NCBI GenBank assembly: GCA_030263635.1 | Contig: SZPI01000049.1 | Location: forward strand, 1 to 43,173 | DNA: 43,173 bases | Direction of reading: 5' to 3' | From: Flexicrinis sp001567485 | GTDB lineage: Bacteria > Chloroflexota > Anaerolineae > Aggregatilineales > Phototrophicaceae | Shown here: piece after piece, positions 8,705-16,419 of the stretch | Layout of the letters: the number at the start of each line of letters is the position of its first letter | How positions within the stretch are numbered: position 1 is the stretch's first letter | Made by a program: the position numbers and the translations under genes | Notes under the pieces: generated by a model | Databases searched by the model: none | The model's input: the letters and a program-made list of their open reading frames with translations, nothing else | What the model was told of the DNA's origin: nothing

Positions 8705-8732
8705 ATTATAACGAGCGTACCCGGCGTGTCAA
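8705..8732 (-). promoter_or_regulatory. Sigma-70-type promoter of the sugar operon
   Basis: Reading leftward, TTGACA (8727-8732) is followed after 16 bases by TATAAT (8705-8710). Both hexamers are perfect matches to the vegetative consensus. Transcription would start near 8698, giving an untranslated leader of about 120 bases before the binding-protein gene, with the palindromes at 8680-8693 and 8648-8668 inside it. Confidence 0.75.
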
Positions 8733-8783
8733 ACATATCATGAGACCAAGAGAGTGGATTTTTTGCCGTCAAAGAAGCGTGTG

Positions 8784-9548
8784 ATGCCCAATCCAGTCCT
8801 CCCGGCCAAGCTCCCTATTCAGCCGGTTGATCCTAACAGCCCGGTGCCGCTGTACCATCAGGTCGAAATCGACCTGCAAATGCTGATTCGCTCAGGGATG
8901 CTCGCGCCTGACGACCTGCTGCCCCCTGAGGTCGAGCTGTCCAAGCTGTACGGCGTCGGCCGGCAGACTATCCGCATGGCCCTCTCGCGCCTCGTCGCCG
9001 AGAAGCTGATCGCGCGCAGGGCCGGGCGCGGCACGATGGTGCTGGCCGAGCCAGATCGCAAGAGTTTTTACCTCGACCGCAGCTTCACCCATCAGATGGC
9101 CGACCTCGGCATGACCGCCAGCTCGCGGGTGCTGCACGCCGCGCGCGGCGTGGTCGGCACGAACGCCCCCAAAGACCTGCGCGACAGCCACGGCCGGCCG
9201 TGCTTTTATCTCGTGCGCTTGCGCTACGGCGGCGATCAGCCCATCGGCTTACAGTACACGACCATCCTGACCCAACGCTGCGCCGACATCGACCGCTTCG
9301 ACTTCAACACGGAGTCGCTGTACGGCGTGCTGTCGAGCCACTATCACCTCGTGATCCACTCGATCACGCATCGCATCTCCGCGCTCTCCGCCGACGAGTC
9401 GCAGGCCGACCTGCTCGGCGTTCGGCCCGGCGACGCGCTGCTGCAAGTGAGCTGCATCGCGTATCTGGACGACCACGAGATCATCGAGTCGAGCGTGAGT
9501 TATTACCGGACGGACAAGTACGAGTTCACGATCACCGAAAAGCCGTAG
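8784..9548 (+). CDS. GntR family transcriptional regulator with UTRA domain
   Basis: A 254-residue regulator of the HutC/UTRA type. The winged-helix domain occupies roughly residues 10-80 (PLYHQVEIDLQMLIRSG; LPPEVELSKLYGVGRQTIR; RRAGRGTMV). It is followed by a UTRA effector domain ending in YYRTDKYEFTI. UTRA proteins bind small metabolites, often sugar phosphates. It is divergent from the sugar operon, with palindromes in the shared upstream region, so it probably represses that operon until the sugar appears. The ATG at 8784 has AAGAAG a few bases upstream; a GTG at 8754 in the same frame would add 10 residues. Confidence 0.88.
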   Translation: MPNPVLPAKLPIQPVDPNSPVPLYHQVEIDLQMLIRSGMLAPDDLLPPEVELSKLYGVGRQTIRMALSRLVAEKLIARRAGRGTMVLAEPDRKSFYLDRSFTHQMADLGMTASSRVLHAARGVVGTNAPKDLRDSHGRPCFYLVRLRYGGDQPIGLQYTTILTQRCADIDRFDFNTESLYGVLSSHYHLVIHSITHRISALSADESQADLLGVRPGDALLQVSCIAYLDDHEIIESSVSYYRTDKYEFTITEKP

Positions 9549-9574
9549 TCCGCTCGAAATGAGGAGCATCCGAC

Positions 9575-10699
9575 ATGCTGAAACTCACCGCAGAGGGCTG
9601 CGCCGCGCGTCGTCAGCGGTTGTGCGCCGCCGTCGAGGCCGACCTGTTCGTCCTCACCCACCCGCACCACATCCTCTATTTCAGCGGCGTTTGGCTCAGC
9701 TCGCTGTCGCTTGGCTCGGCGGGCGCGCACGCCCTGCTGATCGACCGTGACGGCTCGTGTGCCCTGCTAACCCACGCGATGATGGCGTCTCAGGCGCGCG
9801 CGGGCTTCGCCGATGAGGTCGTCGTCTATCCGTCATACAGCCCGGAACCGCCCAGCCTCAGCAGCGCCGACCCGTACGGCGCATTCGTCGGCGCGCTGAA
9901 TCGGCAGATCGAGGATCGCGCCGCCCAGACGATCGGGTACGAGCGCGGCGGGCTGCCAGACGGGATCGCCGCCGTGCGGCGCATCGACCTCAACGCCACG
10001 CTGCGCGCCCTGCGCCGCCGCAAGGATGACGACGAATTGGCGCTCATCCGGCAGGCCGTGAGCGCCGTGGAGGCCGGTCATGCCGCCCTGCGCGCCGCGA
10101 TCCGCCCCGGAATCACCGAGATCGACGCGTTCATCGCCGCGCAGGATGCGATCACCCGCGCCATTTCGGGGCCGGTGCACATGCTCGGCGACTTCGTCAG
10201 CGGGCCGCGCGCCGAATATGTCGGCGGGCCTCCGACCACGCGCGCGCTGCTCCCCGGCGACGTGATGATCGCCGACATCTTCCCGGTCATCGCCGGCTAT
10301 CGCGCTGATTTCACCGCGACGATTGCGGTGGGCGGCGGCCTCAGCGCGGTACAACAGCGCCTCGACGATGCCCTTCACGACGCGCTCGCCGCGGGCGAAT
10401 CGGTACTCAGGGCCGGCACACGCGCCGCGGATGTTTATCACGCCGTGCGCCATGCGCTCGATACGCACGGATTCGGTGCGCATTTCCCGCATCACGCCGG
10501 GCACGGCATCGGCCTCGGCCACCCGGAGCCGCCGTACTTCGTCCCTGACAGCGATGAGCGCCTCGTCGCCGGCGATGTCGTCACCCTTGAGCCGGGCGCT
10601 TACGGCAGCGGGTTCGCCGGCCGCATCGAGCACAATTACCTCATCACCGAAACGGGCGCGGAACGCCTGACGAATCACGTCACCCGCATGGCCGGGTGA
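9575..10699 (+). CDS. M24 family metallopeptidase (Xaa-Pro aminopeptidase/dipeptidase type)
   Basis: A 374-residue protein with an N-terminal creatinase-like domain and a C-terminal pita-bread domain. All five expected metal ligands can be placed: Asp234 (MIAD), Asp245 (YRAD), His310 (AGHGIG), Glu339 (TLEPG) and Glu352 (RIEHN). It should be a cytosolic two-metal enzyme cleaving X-Pro or related bonds, although some family members act on non-peptide substrates such as creatine. GAGGAG precedes the ATG. The gene begins 26 bp after gntR and is probably co-transcribed with it. Its role beside a sugar transporter is unclear. Confidence 0.88.
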   Translation: MLKLTAEGCAARRQRLCAAVEADLFVLTHPHHILYFSGVWLSSLSLGSAGAHALLIDRDGSCALLTHAMMASQARAGFADEVVVYPSYSPEPPSLSSADPYGAFVGALNRQIEDRAAQTIGYERGGLPDGIAAVRRIDLNATLRALRRRKDDDELALIRQAVSAVEAGHAALRAAIRPGITEIDAFIAAQDAITRAISGPVHMLGDFVSGPRAEYVGGPPTTRALLPGDVMIADIFPVIAGYRADFTATIAVGGGLSAVQQRLDDALHDALAAGESVLRAGTRAADVYHAVRHALDTHGFGAHFPHHAGHGIGLGHPEPPYFVPDSDERLVAGDVVTLEPGAYGSGFAGRIEHNYLITETGAERLTNHVTRMAG

Positions 10700-10741
10700 T
10701 GCGGGTATGGGGGCGCTGCGCTTCCGTCCTCGCTAAACAAC

Positions 10742-10773
10742 ACAGCCCACGTCACATGCGCGGCGTGGGCTGT
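10742..10773. terminator. Bidirectional terminator hairpin
   Basis: A perfect 10-bp stem (ACAGCCCACG / CGTGGGCTGT) with a 12-base loop, set between the convergent ends of the M24 gene (10699) and the small membrane protein (10797). On the minus strand it is followed by GTGTTGTTTAG, a modest T-rich tract. Confidence 0.7.
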
Positions 10774-10796
10774 TGATGGATTGTGCGATACGTGTG

Positions 10797-11138
10797 CTAG
10801 AACTCGACGACGTCGTCGCTGGGCAGCGGTTCGTCGTTTTTGCGCTTGGGCTTCTCGTCAGCAGCGTGCGACGAACTGAATAGGCCGTAATGCCACGCGA
10901 TGCTCAGCACGATGGCGAAGATGACCCAGTTCGACGGCAGCCACAACAGCAGCAGGCCGGCGAGGAGCAGATGGCCGAGGCTGAACGAGAACGTGCGGCC
11001 GTTGGGCAGGCGAACTTCGAACTGGCTGCGGTGACCGTCGCTGAAGTTCGCGTTCCACCGCTGCTTCCAAGTTTCCCATTCGCTGCGGCACGCATCACCG
11101 TTCTCTGAATGGGTGGGAGTGGTCGTCGGGTGAGTCAT
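10797..11138 (-). CDS. Small membrane protein of unknown function
   Basis: A 113-residue protein. A polar N-terminal half (about residues 1-50) contains RLPNGRTFSFSLGH. It is followed by a hydrophobic stretch at about 52-85 (LLLAGLLLLWLPSNWVIFAI) that could form one or two membrane segments, and a charged tail ending DEPLPSDDVVEF. I do not recognise the family. The ATG at 11136-11138 is preferred, with TTGGAG about 9 bases upstream; the longer in-frame alternative would start at the TTG of that box. It follows the TPR gene by 97 bp and may share its transcript. Confidence 0.7.
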   Translation of the reverse strand: MTHPTTTPTHSENGDACRSEWETWKQRWNANFSDGHRSQFEVRLPNGRTFSFSLGHLLLAGLLLLWLPSNWVIFAIVLSIAWHYGLFSSSHAADEKPKRKNDEPLPSDDVVEF

Positions 11139-11235
11139 GATTGGATGCTCCAAGATTTGTTATCGCGTTAATGCGATATACGGAGCAGCCAGACTGAAGT
11201 TGCGTGATGCCCCGGCGACCCCCGGTAACTGGGGA

Positions 11236-12462
11236 TCAGCGCGGCGGCGTGGGCGTGGCGCGTGGACAGTTGGGCGGGCCTTCGGGCGGATAAACCCACG
11301 TCTGCGCAAGAGGGCCGCCAAGCGCCATGATCTGAAACTCGCGGTAGGTGGCCCACAGGGCATCGCAGTCATTGTTGAGCGCGGCGGCTTGGCCTTGCAG
11401 ATACCAGCACTCGAAGGTGCGCTCGGCCGGGGCGACGTTCTGCATGGACTCCAGTGTCGAGCAGCGGTTGAACGCAGCCTGCGCCGAGGGGAAATCGCCG
11501 AGCAGGAAGTACTCGCGGCCCAAGCGGTGCCAGCCCGCCGACCAGTCCGGCGCGCGTTCGGTGACTTCGGTGCAGGTGCGGATGGCCTGATCGAACTCGC
11601 GCAGCGTCGAGTGCAGCTCGCACAGCCGCAGGCGCGCCTTGACGTTCTCGCTGTCGAGCGCGAGCACCCGCAGGTAAGCCGTGCTGGCTGCGCCGCCGTC
11701 GCCGATCTGAAGCGCGTACAGGGCACGCTCGAAGTGCAGCGGGATCAGGCCCCAATTGAGCGCGATCGCTTTATCGACGGTGTTGGCGGCATCTCGATAG
11801 CGGCCCGCGTCGGACTGGACGACGGCCAGAGCGCGCAGGGCGTCCACCTGATAATCGGTCGCCTTCACGGCCTGCTGAAGCTGGATCAATGCGCGGTCGA
11901 AGCTGCCGAGGCCGGCGTAGGCGAGGCCATAGACGACACGCGCCATGGTATGCGTAGGCTGGATTTGCAGCGCGTGCTCGGCGGCGTTGAACGCGGCGAG
12001 GCGCTGTCCATCGGCATGCAGGGCGAAGGCGTAGGCCGCTTGCGCATCCGCCGAGTCCGGCGCCCGGTTGATCGCCGCCCGTGCGACGTCCAATGCGCGC
12101 TTGCGGTCGGCCGCGCGATCCCAATCGGTGTAGCTGCGATAGATCAGCGCGCGCACCATCATCAGCGCGGCGTCCGGCTGTCCCGGCGTCACGGCGAGCA
12201 CGCGTTCGGCGGCCTCAACCGTCCCGTCGAGGTCGCCGCCGGCGAACGCGCGCTGCGCATCGCCGAGGCCGCTGAGGTCGGGTTGCGGCTTAGGCGTGAG
12301 CGCGCCACCGAGCCAGCCGAGCGCCAGCACGAGGATTCCGGCGAGCGCGCCGGTCAAGAGAGTCAGGGGTGCACTGAAGCGGCGGCGGGAACGGCGCGCC
12401 GACCACGGACGACGGTTAATCAACATGAGAACAGCGAGCCTTTCGGCGCTGGTTAGCTGCAT
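11236..12462 (-). CDS. Membrane-anchored tetratricopeptide repeat protein
   Basis: A 408-residue protein with a basic N-terminus (RRPWSARRSRRR), one transmembrane anchor at about residues 32-52 (LLTGALAGILVLALGWLGGA), and then a series of helical TPR-like repeats rich in Ala, Tyr and Leu (for example DAQAAYAFALHADGQRLAAF and MARVVYGLAYAGLGSFDRAL). TPR arrays are protein-docking scaffolds, and the orientation suggests the repeats face outside. The partner is unknown. A later ATG at 12426 would remove 12 residues. The extreme C-terminus is proline/threonine rich (PRATPTPPR). Confidence 0.75.
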   Translation of the reverse strand: MQLTSAERLAVLMLINRRPWSARRSRRRFSAPLTLLTGALAGILVLALGWLGGALTPKPQPDLSGLGDAQRAFAGGDLDGTVEAAERVLAVTPGQPDAALMMVRALIYRSYTDWDRAADRKRALDVARAAINRAPDSADAQAAYAFALHADGQRLAAFNAAEHALQIQPTHTMARVVYGLAYAGLGSFDRALIQLQQAVKATDYQVDALRALAVVQSDAGRYRDAANTVDKAIALNWGLIPLHFERALYALQIGDGGAASTAYLRVLALDSENVKARLRLCELHSTLREFDQAIRTCTEVTERAPDWSAGWHRLGREYFLLGDFPSAQAAFNRCSTLESMQNVAPAERTFECWYLQGQAAALNNDCDALWATYREFQIMALGGPLAQTWVYPPEGPPNCPRATPTPPR

Positions 12463-12570
12463 TAGCGTCCGTAAATGCTAACCAATCGCACGGGGAAATG
12501 CACGTGATTTTGTGGGAAATCAATGGATATTGCTGGATTTTAACGAAGCGCAAGCGCACCCGTAACGCCG

Positions 12571-13203
12571 TTACCCCGTGCCGTGTCGCACCGCGCGCAG
12601 GCGCATTTCCAGCTCACACAGGATGACGGCGGTCGCACCCCACACGATCTGCCCGCCCAGCGTATACGCAGGCACAGTAAGCGGGCCGGCGACCGTCTCG
12701 ATCTCCGTGACGATACGATTCTCCGGGTCGAACAGGTCGGCCAGCGCGACCGGGTAGACCGCCGCGACCTCGTCCGGGTTCGGCATCAGCGGCGGCAGCA
12801 CGCGTTGATAGCCGACGTAGGGGAACACGTCGAAATGGCTGGGCGGGATATAGATCGGCGTCAGCGCGCCAAGCAGGGCGACGCCCGCCGTGTCGATGCC
12901 GAGTTCTTCGCCGGTCTCCCGCAGGGCGGTATGGGCGAAGTCGCGGTCGCTGTCGTCGCGCCGCCCGCCGGGAAAGCTCATCTGTCCGCGGTGGCCGTTG
13001 AGGCGCTCGGTGCGGCGCGTCAGCATCACGCGAAGGTCGCCATCCTCGCCGGTGAGGAGCACCAACACGCCGGCCTGCTTGGGCGGTGGGTCAGCCCGCC
13101 GTTCGATTCGGCCGCGCGGCGCCATCACGCGCCAAGCCGCCTCAACGTCGAACGACTCAAGATTCAAGGCGGCGCAGAGGTGGTCGAGCGTGAGGGACGT
13201 CAT
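12571..13203 (-). CDS. NUDIX hydrolase, CoA pyrophosphatase (NudL/YeaB)-like
   Basis: A 210-residue protein. The CoA-pyrophosphatase signature is visible as LTRRTERLNGHRGQMSFPGG, directly followed by the NUDIX box whose core reads ALRETGEELGID; the first acidic residue of the box is Asp rather than Glu. Family members hydrolyse CoA or its derivatives to 3',5'-ADP and phosphopantetheine, in a Mg/Mn-dependent reaction. AGGAAA precedes the ATG. The gene starts 14 bp after the response-regulator stop and is probably the last gene of that operon, though any functional link to the two-component system is unknown. Confidence 0.87.
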   Translation of the reverse strand: MTSLTLDHLCAALNLESFDVEAAWRVMAPRGRIERRADPPPKQAGVLVLLTGEDGDLRVMLTRRTERLNGHRGQMSFPGGRRDDSDRDFAHTALRETGEELGIDTAGVALLGALTPIYIPPSHFDVFPYVGYQRVLPPLMPNPDEVAAVYPVALADLFDPENRIVTEIETVAGPLTVPAYTLGGQIVWGATAVILCELEMRLRAVRHGTG

Positions 13204-13217
13204 ACCGGGTGGATTTC

Positions 13218-13865
13218 CTAGTCGAGCAGGTTGTGTTCAAACGCGGCACGCGCCGCCTCGACACGGTTAGTTACGCTGAGTTTGTTGAAGATGCTGCTGA
13301 TGTGAAATTTGACGGTCGAGATGCTGATGACCAACACCGCGGCGATCTCGGAGTTGTTCTTGCCGTCCACGAGCAGTTTGAGGATTTCGCGTTCGCGCTG
13401 GGTCAGGCCGAAGTCTTTGCTGGCGTGCGCGGGCGTGGAGTCCGCCGGCGGGGGTGTGTCGAGCAGCATGCTGACGAACTCCGGCGCCAGCACAATCGTC
13501 CCCGTGTGCGCCGCGCGGATCGTCTGCGCGAGGTCGTCAATCGTCGTGTTCTTCAGCACATAGCCCACGGCGCCGGCTTTGATCATCGCCTTGACGCTTT
13601 CGGTGTCCTGAAAGCTGCTCAGCGCGAGGACTTTAATCGACGGAAAGCGGCTGTGGATGCGCTGGGTCGCCTCGATGCCGTCCATCACCGGCATGATCAC
13701 GTCCATCAGCACGACATCGGGACGCAGCTGCGCGGCGAGGTCGACCGCTTCGCTGCCGTTGCTGGCATGGCCGACGATCGTCAGGTCGTCGAACACGTCC
13801 TCCAACGCCTCCAAGCCCTGATGCACACGGAAGTGATCGTCAACCACGATCAGGCGGATACTCAC
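13218..13865 (-). CDS. LuxR/NarL-type response regulator
   Basis: A 215-residue protein with an N-terminal receiver domain (acidic pair VVDDH at residues 8-10, phospho-acceptor Asp55 in VLMDVIMP) and a C-terminal LuxR helix-turn-helix (LTQREREILKLLVDG ... ISTVKFHISSIFNKL). It is expected to be a DNA-binding transcription factor phosphorylated by the kinase encoded just upstream, with which it shares a 4-base overlap (start and stop as ATGA). Targets are not visible in the window. Confidence 0.93.
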   Translation of the reverse strand: MSIRLIVVDDHFRVHQGLEALEDVFDDLTIVGHASNGSEAVDLAAQLRPDVVLMDVIMPVMDGIEATQRIHSRFPSIKVLALSSFQDTESVKAMIKAGAVGYVLKNTTIDDLAQTIRAAHTGTIVLAPEFVSMLLDTPPPADSTPAHASKDFGLTQREREILKLLVDGKNNSEIAAVLVISISTVKFHISSIFNKLSVTNRVEAARAAFEHNLLD

Positions 13866-14878
13866 AGCGTCATCCTTACCGTTGTCCCAGCGCCGGGCTG
13901 CGTGGTGATCGTCAGCACGGCGGCGATGCTCTCGGCGCGCTCCTGCATGATGCGCAGGCCGAAATGACCGCCCGGCACGCTGTCAGGATCGAAGCCGCGC
14001 CCGTCGTCGCGGATTACCAGCTCGGCGCCTTGGGGCAGCTTGCGCAGCGAAATGCGGACAAAGTGCGCCTGCGCATGGCGGGCGATGTTGTTGAACGCCT
14101 CCTGAGCGACCCGATAGAAGACCGTCTTCTGCTCGGCTGTCAGCGGGATCCCGGACATCAGGTCGTGGCGCACTTGCAAGCTGCTGTTGGCGGCAAAGAT
14201 GCCGGTAAGCTGCACCAGCGAGTCGGCGAGGTCGGAGCCGGTTAGCGCTTCGGGCCGCAGTTCGAGCAGCAGGGCGCGCATCTCGGCCTGTGCGCTGCGG
14301 GTGATCCCGGCGAGCTGAGTCGCGTATTTCACGGCGCGGTCGGGGCTTTTGGTCAGGATACGCGGCAGCGCCTCGGCGATTGAATTGATCGAGAACAGGC
14401 TTTGGCTGAGCGAATCGTGCAGGTCGCGGGCGATCCGCTGGCGTTCGTGCAGCGCGGCTAGTTCGCTCGCCTGCGCATACAACCGCTCGATCTCAAGGCG
14501 CTGCTGATACAGCGTGAGATGCGTCTTCACCCGCACCTGCACCTCGTCCATGTCGAACGGCTTGGTCACGTAGTCCACACCGCCGACGCTGAAGCCGCGC
14601 ACCTTGTCGACCGTCTCGTGCAGCGCGCTCATGAAGATCACGGGGATGTCGCGCGTGCGCGGATCAGCCTTGAGTTCGGCGCAGAACTCGAAGCCGTTGA
14701 CCTTCGGCATCAAGATATCGAGCAAGATCAAGTCCGGCAGTGATTCCTTCAGCAGGTCGCGCGCCGCCTCGGCGCTCAAAGCCGTCAGCGTCTGATAACC
14801 GTTCTGCCCGAGGCCGATACGTAGGATTTCGTTGTTGAGAGGTGTATCGTCAACCAACAGAATGACAGCGGCGGGCAT
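13862..14878 (-). CDS. Receiver-fused histidine kinase (HisKA_3/NarL type)
   Basis: A 338-residue cytosolic protein without membrane segments. A receiver domain comes first (acidic residues near 10-11, phospho-acceptor Asp54 in LLDILMP, Lys106 in YVTKPFD). A coiled linker follows, then a HisKA_3 dimerisation domain (RQRIARDLHDSLSQSLFS, His154) and an HATPase_c domain (N-box EAFNNIARHA; DDGRGFDP; GGHFGLRIM). With no sensor domain of its own, it probably takes its input by phosphorylation of the receiver from another kinase, and passes phosphate to the LuxR-type regulator encoded next. Such receiver-plus-HisKA_3 kinases are common in Chloroflexota and cyanobacteria. Confidence 0.9.
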   Translation of the reverse strand: MPAAVILLVDDTPLNNEILRIGLGQNGYQTLTALSAEAARDLLKESLPDLILLDILMPKVNGFEFCAELKADPRTRDIPVIFMSALHETVDKVRGFSVGGVDYVTKPFDMDEVQVRVKTHLTLYQQRLEIERLYAQASELAALHERQRIARDLHDSLSQSLFSINSIAEALPRILTKSPDRAVKYATQLAGITRSAQAEMRALLLELRPEALTGSDLADSLVQLTGIFAANSSLQVRHDLMSGIPLTAEQKTVFYRVAQEAFNNIARHAQAHFVRISLRKLPQGAELVIRDDGRGFDPDSVPGGHFGLRIMQERAESIAAVLTITTQPGAGTTVRMTL

Positions 14879-15031
14879 GGTCGAATCGTGACCCGGAAAC
14901 CTCGGCGTATGCGCAGAGTATAACCCGGAACGGCGCGCGTCCTGCGTTGATCCACCGGTTGTGCAGCCCGCGCCCGACGATCCAGCGTGACAGATCGCAA
15001 GACTAGGGCAATCGAGAACGGCGTTCGGACT

Positions 15032-15973
15032 CTAATCCGGGGCCGGCGGGATACTGCTCACGGTGACGACGACGCTGCCCTTCTTACGCCCGCTGTCGAC
15101 ATAACGGTGCGCCTCGGAAATCTGCTCCAGCGGGTAGCAGCGGTCAATCACCGGATGCACCGCGCCCGCCTCGATCAGATCGACGATGGCGTCCAGTTCT
15201 TCGAGGCGCTCCGGCCCGTCGGAGTCGGTGAGGACGTTGAGATACGTGCCGCCGTGCTTCAGCGCCTGCTTGGCAAGCGCAGGCCGCAGCTTGCCAACGG
15301 CGTCGAACACGACGTTGAAGGCGCGTTCAGGCAGGGCAAATCCCGGCCGGGTGTAGTCGAGGACGTGCGCTGCGCCGAGCGAGCGCACAAGTTCGGTGTT
15401 CGCCGCGCTGCACACACCGGTCACCTCAGCGCCGAAGTGCTTGGCGATCTGCACTGCATACGTGCCGACCGCCCCGGATGCGCCGTAGATCAGCACGGAC
15501 TGCCCCCGCTTGATGCCGCCCTTGCGCAGACAGCGGATCGCGGTTGTGCCTGCGTCCGGAATCGCGGCGGCCTGCTCAAACGGGATCGCCGCCGGCTTCT
15601 TCAGAATCATGCCGTCTTGGGGGAAGCACTTGTATTCTGCGTAGCCCCCGAAATGGACGCTGAACGTGGACGCCAGCACGGCATCGCCAACCCTGAACCG
15701 CGTGACATCGCGCCCTACCGCGTCGATAACGCCAGCGATTTCCATGCCGAGGATAGGCCGTCTTGGCTTGCGAACGCCGCAGCGAACGCGCGCGAACGGC
15801 CGCTTCCAGCGCGGCCCGCGTGTCCGCAGGCTGCGCAGGATGGTGTCGCCGGCCGTCACCGTCGTAGCGACGATCTTGACGCGCACCTCGTCGTGCTGCG
15901 GGATCGGGGTGGCGACGTCCACGAGCCGGAGGACATCGGGAGATCCGTAGCTCTCGTATACGACTGCCTTCAT
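15032..15973 (-). CDS. Zinc-independent MDR dehydrogenase (quinone oxidoreductase-like)
   Basis: A 313-residue medium-chain dehydrogenase/reductase. The NAD(P)-binding Rossmann motif reads YGASGAVGTYAVQIAKHF (about residues 155-172), and the N-terminal catalytic domain lacks the Cys/His zinc ligands of alcohol dehydrogenases, which points to the quinone-oxidoreductase or enoyl-reductase-like branch. The ATG at 15971-15973 is preferred because GGAGG lies 6 bases upstream and the family-typical MKAVVYESYG follows. It stands alone, with about 150 bp to the kinase gene and over 400 bp to ftsH. Confidence 0.87.
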   Translation of the reverse strand: MKAVVYESYGSPDVLRLVDVATPIPQHDEVRVKIVATTVTAGDTILRSLRTRGPRWKRPFARVRCGVRKPRRPILGMEIAGVIDAVGRDVTRFRVGDAVLASTFSVHFGGYAEYKCFPQDGMILKKPAAIPFEQAAAIPDAGTTAIRCLRKGGIKRGQSVLIYGASGAVGTYAVQIAKHFGAEVTGVCSAANTELVRSLGAAHVLDYTRPGFALPERAFNVVFDAVGKLRPALAKQALKHGGTYLNVLTDSDGPERLEELDAIVDLIEAGAVHPVIDRCYPLEQISEAHRYVDSGRKKGSVVVTVSSIPPAPD

Positions 15974-15997
15974 CTCCTGCCTCCGCGAATGCAGCAC

Positions 15998-16370
15998 ACT
16001 CCAAGACTAATAGTACGACGTAACGGCGCGCGATGGGGCGGTGACGTGCGCGCGTCTGCTCTACAGCCCATGTTGTTCTACTACGCAGTTCTTCGCGCTA
16101 ACGTTTCAACTCGCTCAATGTGTAGGAAACCGCCGTGGGGACTAAGCACGAAGTTGAAAGTGATGAGTGATGGGTGATGAGAAAACACCGCGCCGTATAG
16201 CTCGACTAACCGGTGCAGGATGGGAGACCGAATCTCTCGACTTACGAACACCGGCTTCGGGCTTCCACGGCGTTTTATTTTCGCGAAATACCCCCCAACC
16301 CTCACCCCCGCACGGGGACTTACCCGTTAGTACCCAACTCCTATGTGTTCGGATCGGGGGCGCGGGACTC
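15998..16370. other. Non-coding gap with one repeat fragment
   Basis: No convincing gene in this interval. A stretch at 16146-16186 resembles one end of the MITE-like element at 31012-31229 (shared GAAGTTGAAAG, GAGTGA and GGTGATGAGAAA). A short palindrome, TTTCGCGAAA, lies near 16280. The rest shows nothing I can assign. Confidence 0.6.
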
Positions 16371-16396
16371 AAACGGGCGACCCGTGGGCCGCCCGT
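16371..16396 (-). terminator. Rho-independent terminator of ftsH
   Basis: Reading leftward, the stem ACGGGCG / CGCCCGT (extendable by inner CC-GG pairs) is followed by TTTGAGT. It lies about 25 bases after the ftsH stop codon. Confidence 0.55.
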
Positions 16397-16419
16397 CGTG
16401 CGTATGATCCTTGCCCGCG

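Noticed and set aside
11137..12456. Long plus-strand frame of 439 codons opposite the TPR gene
   Set aside because: No recognisable domains, and composition of an antisense shadow. The minus-strand TPR protein with a membrane anchor is coherent.
14987..16177. Plus-strand frame of about 396 codons opposite the MDR dehydrogenase
   Set aside because: The minus-strand protein has the complete Rossmann motif and a good ribosome-binding site; the plus frame has neither.
16350..16400. tRNA-like 3' end on the minus strand (GACTCAAAC with a GC-rich arm)
   Set aside because: The putative T-arm does not pair, and no D or anticodon arm can be drawn. The sequence is better explained as the ftsH terminator hairpin.
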